A stretch of DNA of 64,000 nucleotides from contig NZ_SLWR01000002.1 in assembly GCF_004345665.1 (NCBI RefSeq), positions 124,001 to 188,000 on the forward strand. Reading direction: 5' to 3'. The number at the start of each line of letters is the position of its first letter. Position 1 is the stretch's first letter. This document shows positions 44,931 through 53,839 of the stretch, in pieces. This stretch comes from Kribbella antiqua (lineage in GTDB: Bacteria; Actinomycetota; Actinomycetes; Propionibacteriales; Kribbellaceae). A model generated the notes under the pieces. That model was not told the origin of the DNA. It ran no database searches and saw nothing but the letters and a program-made list of their open reading frames with translations. A program made the translations under genes and the position numbers.

Positions 44931-47099
44931 ATGGCCAATCTGCTGTACCGGCTCGGCCGGTTCTCCTACCAGCGCCGGCGGCTCGTCGCCGCCGTCTGGG
45001 CGGCTCTGCTCGTCCTGCTGGGCGTCGGCGCACTGACGCTCGGCGGCAAGACGACGAACACCTTCTCCATCCCCGGCACCGAGTCGCAGCGCGCGCTCGA
45101 CGCCCTGAAGCAGGAGCTGCCGGCCGCCAGCGGCGCTTCGTCGACCGTGGTCGTGAAGGCACCCGACGGCAAGACGCTCACCGATCCGGCCGTGAAGGCC
45201 GCCGTCGGCGCGACCGTCGCCAAGGTCGCGAAGGTGCCCGAGGTGATCGCGGCGGTCGACCCGTTCACCAGCAAGGCGATCAGCCAGGACGGCACCACCG
45301 GCCTGATCAGCGTCCAGTTCGACAAGCCCGCCGACCAGCTCTCGAAGGAGAGCACCGAGGCGTACGACGGCCTCAGCAAGCTCAGCTCCGGTGACCTCCG
45401 GGTCGTGCCAGGTGGTGACGTCGTCGGCGGCGTACCCGAAGTCGGGGCAACCGAGGTGCTCGGGGTGGCGGTCGCGGCCGTCGTACTGGTCATCACCTTC
45501 GGTTCGCTCGTCGCTGCCGGAATGACCTTGCTCACCGCTCTGCTCGGCGTACTGGCTGGAATGGCCGGTCTGTTCCTCGTCACGGCGGTCACGGACGTCT
45601 CTTCGACCGCGCCGATCCTGGCCTTGATGCTGGGGCTCGCCGTCGGTATCGACTACTCGTTGTTCATCAGCTCGCGGCACCGCAGTCAGCTTGCCGAGGG
45701 CATGGATCCGGAGGAGTCGGTCGCGCGGGCCACGGCGACGGCGGGCTCGGCGGTCCTGTTCGCGGGGGCGACCGTCGTGATCGCCCTGGCTGGGCTGAGT
45801 GTGGTCGGCGTACCGTTCCTCACCGCGATGGGCTTCGCCGCCGCGGCTACGGTGCTGACCGCCGTACTGGTTGCGCTGACCTTGCTGCCGGCTCTGCTCG
45901 GGTTCGTCGGGAAGCGGGTACTGCCGCGGAAGCTGCGGAAGACCGCGGTAGCTGCGCCGACCGAGGGGTTCGGGTTCCGGTGGGGTCGGCTGGTGACTCG
46001 CTTCCGGGTTCCGATTGTTGCTCTCGGCATCATTGGGCTGGGGGTCCTGTCGATTCCGACCAAGGACATGCAGCTCGCGCTTCCGGATGGTGCTTCGGCG
46101 GCGGCCGGAACCAACAAGCGGGTCGCCTACGACCTCACCGCGGCCGCATTCGGTCCTGGCGCCAACGGTCCGCTCGTTGTGGTTGTGAAGAGCAACAACG
46201 CGGCCACGTCCGGCGCTGTTGCCGAGCAGATACTGGCGAAGACGCAGGGATTGAAGGATGTCGTCGCGGCGCAGCCCGCGGGTGCGAGCTCGGACGGCTC
46301 CACGCGGTTGCTGCAGGTGATTCCGTCCAGCGGCCCGGCGAGCGAGGAGACCGCGGACCTGGTCAAGAATCTGCGGGCCGCCATTCACCCGCTGGCGAAC
46401 GGTGATACGTCGATCTCGGTGACCGGGAACACGGCCGTCGGGGTGGATGTGTCGAACAAGCTGTCCGACGCGTTGCCGATCTACTTGCTGGTCGTGATCG
46501 GGTTGTCGTTCCTGCTGTTGCTGCTGGCGTTCCGGTCGTTGCTGGTACCGCTGAAGGCGACGCTCGGGTTCGTGCTCACCATCGGCGCGACGTTCGGGAT
46601 CACGGTCGCGGTGTTCCAGCTGGGCTGGGGTGCCTCGCTGCTCGGGGTGGACTCACCCGGCCCGCTGGTCAGCTTCCTGCCGATCATCATGATGGGCGTG
46701 CTGTTCGGGCTGGCGATGGACTATGAGGTGTTCATCGTCTCCCGGGTGCGCGAGGAGTTCGTGCACGGCAAGCACGCCACCGAGGCGACCATCGAAGGCC
46801 TGGGCCACGGCGCCCGGGTCGTCACCGCGGCCGCGCTCATCATGGCGTCGGTGTTCGCCGGCTTCATCATGGTCCACGACCCGATCATCAAGGCGATCGG
46901 CTTCGGCCTCACCATCGGCGTCCTGATCGACGCCTTCGTCGTCCGGATGACCCTGGTCCCCGCCGTCCTCAGCCTCCTAGGCGACCGAGCCTGGTGGTTC
47001 CCGAAGTGGCTGGACCGCATCACCCCGAAGGTGGACATCGAGGGCGAAACCCTCCGCGTCGAAAAGCCCGCCGAGAAGGAACTCGTCAGCATCGACTGA
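44931..47099 (+). CDS. MMPL-family RND transporter
   Basis: A 722-residue membrane protein with the duplicated MMPL/RND architecture: one helix at about 20, an extracytoplasmic domain (35-165), a helix bundle (175-330) with LALMLGLAVGIDYSLFISSRHR, a second extracytoplasmic domain (370-510) and a second bundle (520-690) with MMGVLFGLAMDYEVFIVSRVREE. The GxxxDY motifs in both bundles are the proton-relay signature. It probably exports lipids or hydrophobic drugs; control by the adjacent TetR is likely. A terminator hairpin follows. Confidence 0.93.
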   Translation: MANLLYRLGRFSYQRRRLVAAVWAALLVLLGVGALTLGGKTTNTFSIPGTESQRALDALKQELPAASGASSTVVVKAPDGKTLTDPAVKAAVGATVAKVAKVPEVIAAVDPFTSKAISQDGTTGLISVQFDKPADQLSKESTEAYDGLSKLSSGDLRVVPGGDVVGGVPEVGATEVLGVAVAAVVLVITFGSLVAAGMTLLTALLGVLAGMAGLFLVTAVTDVSSTAPILALMLGLAVGIDYSLFISSRHRSQLAEGMDPEESVARATATAGSAVLFAGATVVIALAGLSVVGVPFLTAMGFAAAATVLTAVLVALTLLPALLGFVGKRVLPRKLRKTAVAAPTEGFGFRWGRLVTRFRVPIVALGIIGLGVLSIPTKDMQLALPDGASAAAGTNKRVAYDLTAAAFGPGANGPLVVVVKSNNAATSGAVAEQILAKTQGLKDVVAAQPAGASSDGSTRLLQVIPSSGPASEETADLVKNLRAAIHPLANGDTSISVTGNTAVGVDVSNKLSDALPIYLLVVIGLSFLLLLLAFRSLLVPLKATLGFVLTIGATFGITVAVFQLGWGASLLGVDSPGPLVSFLPIIMMGVLFGLAMDYEVFIVSRVREEFVHGKHATEATIEGLGHGARVVTAAALIMASVFAGFIMVHDPIIKAIGFGLTIGVLIDAFVVRMTLVPAVLSLLGDRAWWFPKWLDRITPKVDIEGETLRVEKPAEKELVSID

Positions 47100-47105
47100 C
47101 AACCC

Positions 47106-47137
47106 GAGGGGCATCGGTGTCAAAGCCGATGCCCCTC
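47106..47137 (+). terminator. Intrinsic terminator after the MMPL gene
   Basis: A perfect 12-bp stem (GAGGGGCATCGG / CCGATGCCCCTC) with an 8-base loop lies 6 bases after the MMPL stop. Its stem sequence is nearly the same as that of the terminator at 47718-47752. Confidence 0.85.
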
Positions 47138-47705
47138 ACTGCATCAGACTCGACGCATCACCAACTCGGTATGGTGCATAGGTCTCTGCATCGATGGCCA
47201 CTCGGCCTGCCAGAACCGAACTGGGGATTACGTAGATGCTGCCGGCAGCGCAACCGCGCAAGCTGAACCACGCCATCGCCAACGCCGATGCCGCACATCG
47301 GAGCATCTCCGGCCGCATCGGCTGGTTGAACCTATCCTCCGGTGTCTCCGGTCGTTCCCGCTTCTTCAGATGTGTGCAGTCCAGACCGAGCCGGGCGGCA
47401 TGTCCCTTGACCCGAACCCGGTTCTCGCCGTTGTCGATGACACCGAGACCGTCAAGCACCTCCGCCCAGCAAGTCGAACCGAGCAACACTCGGCGCAGCT
47501 GACCGTCCGACCACCGACGTTGGCCAGTGAAGTGCGTCGTGTCCAGCTCGAGACGTGCCGCATGGCGCTTGATCGTCCGGATCACGCCGGCAGACGTACC
47601 CTTCAATCCCAACGCGCGAGCGACAGCACTCCACGACGGGTTGTCCGCCACTGCTTGACGGAGTTGGTCATCGTTCCAGGTTCGCCTATCCCCCAGGGTC
47701 TTCAT
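47136..47705 (-). CDS. Homing-endonuclease-like protein, probably decayed
   Basis: From the ATG at 47705 it has 189 residues, with no Shine-Dalgarno sequence. The first half has two wHTH-like repeats ending DTTHFTGQ and DCTHLKK, with RRTWNDDQLRQAV and RRWSDGQLRRVL, the pattern found N-terminal to HNH or PD-(D/E)XK intron-type endonucleases. The second half keeps AASALAMAWFSLRG and IYVIPSSVLAGRVAI, which look like the two ends of such a nuclease domain with the catalytic centre deleted. It lies between two similar hairpins, next to tRNA-Pro. It may be a non-functional remnant. Confidence 0.6.
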   Translation of the reverse strand: MKTLGDRRTWNDDQLRQAVADNPSWSAVARALGLKGTSAGVIRTIKRHAARLELDTTHFTGQRRWSDGQLRRVLLGSTCWAEVLDGLGVIDNGENRVRVKGHAARLGLDCTHLKKRERPETPEDRFNQPMRPEMLRCAASALAMAWFSLRGCAAGSIYVIPSSVLAGRVAIDAETYAPYRVGDASSLMQ

Positions 47706-47717
47706 GGAGATAAACGT

Positions 47718-47752
47718 AAAGAGGGGCACCGACAAAATCGGTGCCCCTCTTT
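47718..47752 (-). terminator. Terminator after tRNA-Pro
   Basis: A perfect 15-bp stem (AAAGAGGGGCACCGA / TCGGTGCCCCTCTTT) with a 5-base loop lies just beyond the tRNA 3' end on the minus strand and is followed by a T-rich TTTACGTTTA tract. Confidence 0.85.
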
Positions 47753-47755
47753 CGG

Positions 47756-47829
47756 TCGGGCTGCCGAGATTTGAACTCGGGATCTCCTGTCCCCCAGACA
47801 GGCGCCTTACCTGGCTAGGCCACAGCCCG
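47756..47829 (-). tRNA. tRNA-Pro (anticodon GGG)
   Basis: On the minus strand the 74-base cloverleaf is complete: acceptor stem CGGGCTG/CAGCCCG with A discriminator, D-stem GCCT/AGGC, anticodon stem CCTGT/ACAGG with loop CTGGGGG giving anticodon GGG, and T-stem CCGAG/CTCGG with loop TTCAAAT. CCA is not encoded. It reads CCC proline codons. It lies between der and a terminator. Confidence 0.96.
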
Positions 47830-47900
47830 AAAACCACTGCTACGAGACCAGCCGGAGTAAACCTTACCTCATCCGAACCAGTGCTCTGACCAGGGTCCCG

Positions 47901-49280
47901 TCAGCGTTTCTGCTTCTTTTGGCGGGCTCTGATTTGGACGTGGACGGGGCTGCCGACGAAGCCGAAGTCCTCTCGCAACCGGCGCTCGATGAAGCGTTGG
48001 TACGACGGTTCGATCTGGCCGGAGGTGAAGATCGCGAAGGTGGGGGGCATCGTCGTCGCCTGGGTGCCGAAGAGGATCTTCGGCTGCTTGCCGGAGCGGA
48101 CCGGGTGCGGGTGGGCCGCGACCAGGCGGCCGAGGAAGGCGTTCAGCTGGCCGGTCGGGACGCGGGTCTGCCAGCCCTCCAGCGCCGCCTCGATGGCCGG
48201 GACCATCTTCTCCATGTGCCGGCCGGTCAGCGCGCTGATGTTGACCCGCGGCGCCCAGCGGAACTGGACCAGGTCGCGGTCGATCTCGCGCTCCAGGTAG
48301 TAGCGCCGGTCCTCGTCGACCAGGTCCCACTTGTTGTAGGCGATGACCAGCGCCTTGCCGGCTTCCTCGACCGCGTTCATGATCCGGATGTCCTGCTCGG
48401 TCATCGGCTCAGACGCGTCCACCACGACCACGACGACCTCGGCCCGCTCAATCGCGGCGTTCGTCCGCAGCGAGGCGTAGTACTCGTGCCCGGAGGCGTT
48501 CTTCACCTTCCGCCGGATGCCGGCCGTGTCGATGAACCGCCAGGTCTGGCCGCCGAGGGTGATCAGCTCGTCGACCGGGTCGACCGTCGTACCGGCGACG
48601 TCGCTGACGACGACGCGGTCCTCCTTGGCGACCTTGTTCAGCAGGGAGGACTTGCCCACGTTCGGCTTGCCGACGATCGCCACCCGGCGCGGTCCCCCGG
48701 ACTCCGGGTCGCGCTCCGGCGGAGCCTCGGGCAGCGCCGCCAGTACGGCGTCCAGCATGTCGCCCGTACCGCGGCCGTGCATGGCCGACACCGGGAACGG
48801 CTCGCCGATGCCGAGGCTCCACAGGTTCATCGCCTCGGATTCGACCCGCTGGTCGTCGACCTTGTTCGCCGCGAGTACGACGGGCTTGCCGGACTTCCGC
48901 AGCACCCGGACGACGGCCTCGTCGGCATCGGTGATCCCGATCGTCGCGTCCACCACGAACAGCACCGCGTCGGCCGCGTTGATGGCGACCTCGGCCTGGG
49001 CGGCGACCAGCGCGGCCATGCCGACCGCGTCGGGGTCCCAGCCGCCGGTGTCGACGACGGTGAAGCCCCGGCCGGCCCAGTTGGCGTCGTACGAGACGCG
49101 GTCGCGGGTGACGCCAGGGGTGTCCTCGACGACGGCCTCGCGGCGGCCGATGATGCGGTTCACCAGTGTGGACTTGCCCACGTTCGGCCGCCCCACGATC
49201 GCGAGCACGGGCAGCGGTCCCGTGTCCTCACGCTCGTGCGTGGGCTCGGCAAAGTCGTAGCCGGTGGGCAGGTCACTCAT
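47901..49280 (-). CDS. der: Ribosome biogenesis GTPase Der (EngA)
   Basis: From the ATG at 49280 ([10 protein letters not shown]) the protein is 459 residues, with two tandem GTPase domains (P-loops GRPNVGKST near residue 31 and GKPNVGKSS near residue 204; NKVDD and NKWDL specificity motifs) and a C-terminal KH-like domain ([15 protein letters not shown]). Der acts in 50S subunit assembly. The start overlaps the plsC-like stop by 8 bases. It ends the cmk-plsC-der cluster. Confidence 0.96.
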   Translation of the reverse strand: MSDLPTGYDFAEPTHEREDTGPLPVLAIVGRPNVGKSTLVNRIIGRREAVVEDTPGVTRDRVSYDANWAGRGFTVVDTGGWDPDAVGMAALVAAQAEVAINAADAVLFVVDATIGITDADEAVVRVLRKSGKPVVLAANKVDDQRVESEAMNLWSLGIGEPFPVSAMHGRGTGDMLDAVLAALPEAPPERDPESGGPRRVAIVGKPNVGKSSLLNKVAKEDRVVVSDVAGTTVDPVDELITLGGQTWRFIDTAGIRRKVKNASGHEYYASLRTNAAIERAEVVVVVVDASEPMTEQDIRIMNAVEEAGKALVIAYNKWDLVDEDRRYYLEREIDRDLVQFRWAPRVNISALTGRHMEKMVPAIEAALEGWQTRVPTGQLNAFLGRLVAAHPHPVRSGKQPKILFGTQATTMPPTFAIFTSGQIEPSYQRFIERRLREDFGFVGSPVHVQIRARQKKQKR

Positions 49281-50001
49281 CAGGATCCTTCTTGTCTGGC
49301 ACGCCCGGAAGTGGGTGGCCGGTGGCTTCGACGGCCGCCCTGACATGGGCTCGCAGCACGTCGCCGATCTGGTCGGCAACCGCCCGTACGTCGGAATGCC
49401 TCCTGGGAAAGGGTACGCGGTCCACCGTGAAGGGCTTGCCATAGACCACATCGATCCGGCTCCCGGCGGGCGGGAACCCCTCGATGTCACCGTCCGGCAG
49501 CCGCGTCCCAAGCAGCGCCACCGGCAGGATCGGCGCCCCGGTCACCACGGCGAGATAGGCCACGCCGGTCCGCACGTGCCGGAAATCACCCGGCCCTCGC
49601 GTCCCCTCCGGATAGATGTTCAGCACCCGGCCGTCCCGCAGCACCTGGATGGACTGCCGTACGGCGCGGACGTCGTACGTCGACCGGTCGACCGGGATCT
49701 GGCCGAACAGCCGGAGCAGCCGGCCCTGCAGACCTCCGAACGCCTCGATCTTGCCGAGCTGGTGCAGCATCCGGGGCGCGATCGCCCCCAGCAACGGACC
49801 GTCGAGCAAGCTCAGGTGGTTCGGCGCCATCAGCACCGGACCGGTCCGCGGAAACCGCTCTTCGTGGTGCACGCTCAGCCGGTACTTCCGGTGGAAATAC
49901 GGCTTGGCGAGCCTGCGGGCCGGTAGCGCAAGCCGATAAGGCAACCGGGGCAGGTCGTCGGTCCGGGGCAGCTCCAGGTGCCCGGTCAGTTCCGCGGTCA
50001 T
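49273..50001 (-). CDS. 1-acyl-sn-glycerol-3-phosphate acyltransferase family protein
   Basis: A 242-residue PlsC-type acyltransferase with the catalytic NHLSLLD motif near residue 81 and the substrate motif YPEGTRGP near residue 135. It acylates lysophosphatidate or a related acceptor at the inner membrane face. It overlaps cmk by four bases and der by eight, the conserved cmk-plsC-der order of actinomycetes. Confidence 0.9.
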   Translation of the reverse strand: MTAELTGHLELPRTDDLPRLPYRLALPARRLAKPYFHRKYRLSVHHEERFPRTGPVLMAPNHLSLLDGPLLGAIAPRMLHQLGKIEAFGGLQGRLLRLFGQIPVDRSTYDVRAVRQSIQVLRDGRVLNIYPEGTRGPGDFRHVRTGVAYLAVVTGAPILPVALLGTRLPDGDIEGFPPAGSRIDVVYGKPFTVDRVPFPRRHSDVRAVADQIGDVLRAHVRAAVEATGHPLPGVPDKKDPDE

Positions 50002-50687
50002 GACTCCCGGTCGCGGGGTGGAGCGGCCTCAGCCTCCTTCGCGAGGCGGGAGATCACGTCGATGACCTCCTCCAGGGACAGATGGGTCGAGTCGATCGTG
50101 ACCGCGCCGTCCGAGGCGACCTGGAACTGGGAGACGGTGGCGTCGTCGGCGTCGCGGCGGACGATCTGGTCGCGGAGCTGCTCGGCGGTCACCGCGCCGG
50201 CCGCCAGCTCGGCGCCGCGGCGGGCCAGCCGGGCCTCCTGGTCGGCGGTCAGCAGCACCTTCAGCTCGGCGTCGGTCGCGACCACGGTGGCGATGTCGCG
50301 GCCCTCGACCACGATCCCGCCGGTCGGCTGGGCGTCGTCGATGATCGCGCGCTGCCGCTGGATCAGCTCCGCGCGCACGTCCAGGTTGGTGGCGATCTTG
50401 CTGACGCTCTCGCTGATCCGCGGCTCACGGATCGCGGCCGTCACGTCGACACCGTCGGCGATCACATACTGCCGCGTCGGGTCGGTGCTGATGTCCAGCG
50501 TCAGCTCACGGGCACGGTCGGCCACCGCCGCCGTGTCGTCCAGGTCGAGGCCGCGCTCGAGCGCCGACCAGGTCACGGCGCGGTAGGTCGCGCCGGTGTC
50601 CAGAAATCGCAGCCCCAGCCTGGTGGCCACCCCACGGGCCGTGCTCGACTTACCAGAGCCGCTCGGGCCGTCCACAGCGATGATCAT
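49998..50687 (-). CDS. cmk: Cytidylate kinase
   Basis: A 229-residue NMP kinase with P-loop AVDGPSGSGKSS at residues 4-15, RFLDTGATYR near residue 29, and the VVEGRDIATVV segment near residue 125. It phosphorylates CMP and dCMP. It overlaps the downstream acyltransferase start by four bases. Confidence 0.96.
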   Translation of the reverse strand: MIIAVDGPSGSGKSSTARGVATRLGLRFLDTGATYRAVTWSALERGLDLDDTAAVADRARELTLDISTDPTRQYVIADGVDVTAAIREPRISESVSKIATNLDVRAELIQRQRAIIDDAQPTGGIVVEGRDIATVVATDAELKVLLTADQEARLARRGAELAAGAVTAEQLRDQIVRRDADDATVSQFQVASDGAVTIDSTHLSLEEVIDVISRLAKEAEAAPPRDRES

Positions 50688-50737
50688 GCCCAGAGGTTAC
50701 CTGTGCGCGGGGACAATTCCGGCACCAGCTCCGAACA

Positions 50738-50779
50738 CCGTACGACGACCAGCGATGAACGACGGGTGACGTCGTACGG
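50738..50779 (-). terminator. Hairpin after tyrA
   Basis: A perfect 10-bp inverted repeat (CCGTACGACG / CGTCGTACGG) with a 22-base loop lies just beyond the tyrA stop and before the cmk start, so it may terminate the aroH-tyrA transcript. No U-run is present. Confidence 0.5.
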
Positions 50780-50782
50780 CGA

Positions 50783-51847
50783 CTAGCGGTGGACCACCCA
50801 GCCACGCTGAGTCAGCACCTCGACCAACTGGTCCACAGAGCCCGGCTTGACCGCCAGCTCGACCTCACCGACCGGACGCCCGGGGCTGTGGTCGATCCGC
50901 AGGTCTTCGACGTTCGCACCCGACTCGGCGGCATCCGCGAACAGCCGCGCCAGCTGGCCGGGACGGTCGGGGATGGTGACCAGGACGCTGACCAGGTCGA
51001 TGTGCGGCGCACCGTGCTTGCCCGGCACCCGGACCGCGCCGGACACACCCTGGCCGAGGATCGAGGTCAGCTCGTCGGCCGCCTCTTCCTTGCCCAGGGC
51101 AACGAGTACCCGGTCGAGCTCGCCGCGGATCTGCTCAAGCAACCCGGTCAGTGCGGTCGAGTTCGCCGACACGATCTGGGTCCACAACGCCGGGTCGCCG
51201 GCCGCGATCCGGGTGACGTCGCGAACGCCCTGCCCGGACAGCTGCAGGTGCGAATCCGGCGCATCAGCCAGCGTCCCCGCGGCGAGCGCCGACATCAGGT
51301 GCGGCAGGTGGGACACCCGCGCGACCGCGAGGTCGTGGTCCTCGACGGACAGCTCGACCGTCCGTGCTCCAGCCGCCTCGGCCAACCGCCGTACGAGCTC
51401 GACCGCTACTGGTGAGCTGGTCTCGTGCGGGGTGATCGCCCAGGTCGCGCCGTCGAACAGGTCTGCCCGCCCGGCGAGCGGACCGTTGCGTTCGGAGCCC
51501 GCCATCGGGTGACTGCCGACGTACCGGCTGAGGTCGCCAGTGAGCCGGCGCGCATCGGCCAGCGGCTTGGACTTCACGCTCGCGGCGTCGGTGACGATCG
51601 CGTCGGTCTGCTCGAGCTGCTCGGCGACCACCGCACCGACGTGATCCGGCGGTACGGCGACTACGACCAACTGCGGCTCGATCTGGACCAGCCGGGAGCC
51701 GGCGCCGATCCGTTCCGCCATCAGCGCGTAGTCGGGATTGGCGTCGACCAGCTCGACCACCACACCCAGCCGGGCCAGCGCCAGGCCGATCGACGTACCG
51801 ATCAGTCCGGTCCCGACGATCCGCACCGGACCACGCAGTTCGCTCAC
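50783..51847 (-). CDS. tyrA: Prephenate dehydrogenase with ACT domain
   Basis: From the GTG at 51847 (VSELRGPVRIVGTGLIG), overlapping the aroH stop by four bases, the protein is 354 residues. It has an N-terminal Rossmann loop GTGLIGTSIG near residue 11, the GSHPMAGSE active-site segment near residue 114, and an ACT regulatory domain from about residue 285 (VSVLVTIPDRPGQLARLF). It oxidatively decarboxylates prephenate to 4-hydroxyphenylpyruvate for tyrosine; the ACT domain suggests feedback control. With aroH it forms a chorismate-to-tyrosine operon. Confidence 0.95.
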   Translation of the reverse strand: MSELRGPVRIVGTGLIGTSIGLALARLGVVVELVDANPDYALMAERIGAGSRLVQIEPQLVVVAVPPDHVGAVVAEQLEQTDAIVTDAASVKSKPLADARRLTGDLSRYVGSHPMAGSERNGPLAGRADLFDGATWAITPHETSSPVAVELVRRLAEAAGARTVELSVEDHDLAVARVSHLPHLMSALAAGTLADAPDSHLQLSGQGVRDVTRIAAGDPALWTQIVSANSTALTGLLEQIRGELDRVLVALGKEEAADELTSILGQGVSGAVRVPGKHGAPHIDLVSVLVTIPDRPGQLARLFADAAESGANVEDLRIDHSPGRPVGEVELAVKPGSVDQLVEVLTQRGWVVHR

Positions 51848-52212
51848 TGGGCGCCTGTCAGGTCCGGACGGAGGGCGACCGCGCCGTGCAGGTAGACGTG
51901 CTGGATCTTCTCCCGGGATCGCGCCGACTCCGCGTGCACCATCAGCCGGACCACCCGCGGCAGCGCGTGCGGCACGTCGATCTCCTGCATGCACATCAGC
52001 GGTACGTCGGTCAGCCCGATCTGCCGCCCGGCCACGGCGGGAAACTCCGAGTGCAGGTCCGGCGTGACGGTGAACAGGATGCTGATCAGGTCATCCCGGT
52101 CCAGATCGTTCGCCTCCAGGACCGCCTTCACCAGCTCGGCGGAGCGAGCGAGCAGGTGCTCGCGCTCGTCCACCTCGAGCTGGGTGGCACCCCGGATCGC
52201 CCGTACCGCCAC
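51844..52212 (-). CDS. aroH: Chorismate mutase, AroH type
   Basis: A 122-residue protein of the Bacillus AroH fold. Residues expected at the active site are present: Arg7 (VRAIRGATQ), a Cys-Met-Gln-Glu segment near residue 75, Arg near residue 87 (LPRVVRLMV) and Tyr near residue 106 (HVYLHGAV). It rearranges chorismate to prephenate, the substrate of the coupled tyrA. Confidence 0.95.
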   Translation of the reverse strand: MAVRAIRGATQLEVDEREHLLARSAELVKAVLEANDLDRDDLISILFTVTPDLHSEFPAVAGRQIGLTDVPLMCMQEIDVPHALPRVVRLMVHAESARSREKIQHVYLHGAVALRPDLTGAQ

Positions 52213-52243
52213 GTGCCTGCCTCCTTAGTTGTCTACTCCAACC

Positions 52244-53113
52244 CTAGGGCAGGGTAACCACAGGGCGGACAGCCGTCTCGGATTGTGCCTCGGCGGCGTC
52301 GACCGCCTGCTCCAGCAGCAGCGCGATCGTCATCGGACCGACACCACCCGGGACCGGGGTGATCAAACTCGCGACCGATGCCGCCTCGTCGAAGTGGACG
52401 TCGCCGACGTTGCCTTCGTTGTACCCGGCATCGACCACCACCGCGCCCGGCTTCAGCCAGTCGCCGCGGACGAAGTTCGCCTTGCCGACCGCGGCCACCA
52501 CGATGTCAGCGGTCCGGACGATCTCGGGCAGGTTCACGGTCCGCGAGTGGGTGTAGGTGACGGTGGCGTTCGATGCCAGCAGCAACATCCCGGCCGGCTT
52601 GCCGAGGATCGGGCTGCGGCCGATGACAACCGCGTGCGCCCCCGCGATCGGTACGTCGTACGCCTCCAGCAGCCGGAGGATCCCGCCCGGCGTGCAGGAC
52701 CGGAAGCCGGGCTCCCCGAACGCCATCGCCGCGAACGCGTGCATGGTCACCCCGTCGACGTCCTTCGCCGGGTCGATCGCCTCGAAGGCCGCCCGCTCGT
52801 CGATGTGGCCCGGCACCGGGTGCTGCAGCAGGATCCCGTGCACCTCGGGGTCGTTCGAGAGCTTGTGAAGCTCGGCGACCAGTTCGCCGGTCGTCGTTTC
52901 GGCGGGCAGTACGACGCTCCGCGATCCGATTCCGGCCTTCTTCGAACGGTTCTGCTTCATCCGCACGTACGTCGCCGAGGCCGGATCGTCGCCGACCAGT
53001 ACGGTCGCCAGACACGGCTGGACCCCGGTCTTCTCCTGTAACGCGGCGGCTCGTTCGGCTGCCTTCGCCACCATCTCGGCGGCCAGGTCGGTCCCGATCA
53101 TCAACTTGGACAT
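52244..53113 (-). CDS. folD: Bifunctional 5,10-methylene-THF dehydrogenase/cyclohydrolase
   Basis: From the ATG at 53113 (AGAGGAG site) the protein is 289 residues. It has the catalytic YVRMKQNRSKKAGI segment near residue 50, the KDVDGV loop near residue 120 and the Rossmann-like VVIGRSPILGKP near residue 160. It interconverts methylene-, methenyl- and formyl-tetrahydrofolate in one-carbon metabolism. A ZTP riboswitch precedes it, which fits control by folate sufficiency for purine synthesis. Confidence 0.96.
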   Translation of the reverse strand: MSKLMIGTDLAAEMVAKAAERAAALQEKTGVQPCLATVLVGDDPASATYVRMKQNRSKKAGIGSRSVVLPAETTTGELVAELHKLSNDPEVHGILLQHPVPGHIDERAAFEAIDPAKDVDGVTMHAFAAMAFGEPGFRSCTPGGILRLLEAYDVPIAGAHAVVIGRSPILGKPAGMLLLASNATVTYTHSRTVNLPEIVRTADIVVAAVGKANFVRGDWLKPGAVVVDAGYNEGNVGDVHFDEAASVASLITPVPGGVGPMTIALLLEQAVDAAEAQSETAVRPVVTLP

Positions 53114-53140
53114 ACGCACTCCTCTGGGCATCGAACAAAG

Positions 53141-53216
53141 TGCCCAGGCGCGCGGCGAAGCCGGATGGCAGACCGTTCCCCGGTGGTACCCCACCTCAAC
53201 GCCAGTCGCGGTCCAC
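53141..53216 (-). promoter_or_regulatory. ZTP (pfl) riboswitch upstream of folD
   Basis: On the minus strand the RNA contains GACCGCGACTGGCG, GGTGGGGTACCACCGGGG, AACGGTC and CGCGCCTGGGCA in the order of the pfl consensus, as I remember it from the Thermosinus example (CGTGACTGGCG...GGTGGGAAACCACCGGGGAGCG...CGCCTGGGC). P1 can form as GACCG/CGGTC. The 3' CTGGGCA can also pair with TGCCCAG (53124-53130) next to the folD Shine-Dalgarno, a plausible switch. The aptamer begins 9 bases after the upstream NUDIX stop. Confidence 0.9.
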
Positions 53217-53224
53217 CGACCAGT

Positions 53225-53839
53225 CTAGAGGAGACCCGCGTGGTCGAGGGCGAGGTACGAGGCGTCGATGCCGGTCATCGCGCCGGGAGTGCGCAGCTCG
53301 GTCCGGAATTCGTCGACGGTCAGCTCGACCGGTACACAGTCCTCGAACTCGTCCAGCGCCTGCTTCCCGTCCGGCCGGCAGCCGCGCGCGATCGCGACGT
53401 ACTTGCGGTAGATCGAGGACGCCGACGACCACTGCCAACCGACCACCTCGAGCGACTCGCAGGTGTAGCCGGTCTCCTCCTCGAGCTCCCGGGCGCCCGC
53501 CACCGCCGGGTCCTCCCCCGCCTCCACCAACCCGCCTGGCAGGTTCGTGACGACGCGGTCCGGCCCGGCCCGGAACATCCGGATCGTGACGATCCGGCCT
53601 TCCGGCGTGATCGGCAGCACCGTGATCCCGGACGTGATCCCGTCCGCGGACTTCGGGCCGAACACGTCCCACTCGACCTCGCGCCCGTCCGGCAGCCGGT
53701 ACCGGCGCAGGTTCACCGTCAGGAACCGGTTGAACCCCGGCTCCTCGTCGAGCAGGACCCAGGGTTCGGGGTCCCCCGGCCGAGACGACGCAGCCGCCGC
53801 AGAGTCTGCGGCGGCTGAGCCCACTACCGAATCGTTCAC
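53225..53839 (-). CDS. NUDIX hydrolase
   Basis: A 204-residue protein with an Ala/Ser-rich N terminus and a NUDIX box near residues 101-123 ([23 protein letters not shown]), which matches Gx5Ex7REUxEE. The pattern resembles ADP-ribose/nucleotide-sugar pyrophosphatases. It starts at a GTG overlapping the prcA stop by four bases, so it is co-translated with the proteasome genes, which is unusual as pafA often lies near here. Confidence 0.88.
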   Translation of the reverse strand: MNDSVVGSAAADSAAAASSRPGDPEPWVLLDEEPGFNRFLTVNLRRYRLPDGREVEWDVFGPKSADGITSGITVLPITPEGRIVTIRMFRAGPDRVVTNLPGGLVEAGEDPAVAGARELEEETGYTCESLEVVGWQWSSASSIYRKYVAIARGCRPDGKQALDEFEDCVPVELTVDEFRTELRTPGAMTGIDASYLALDHAGLL

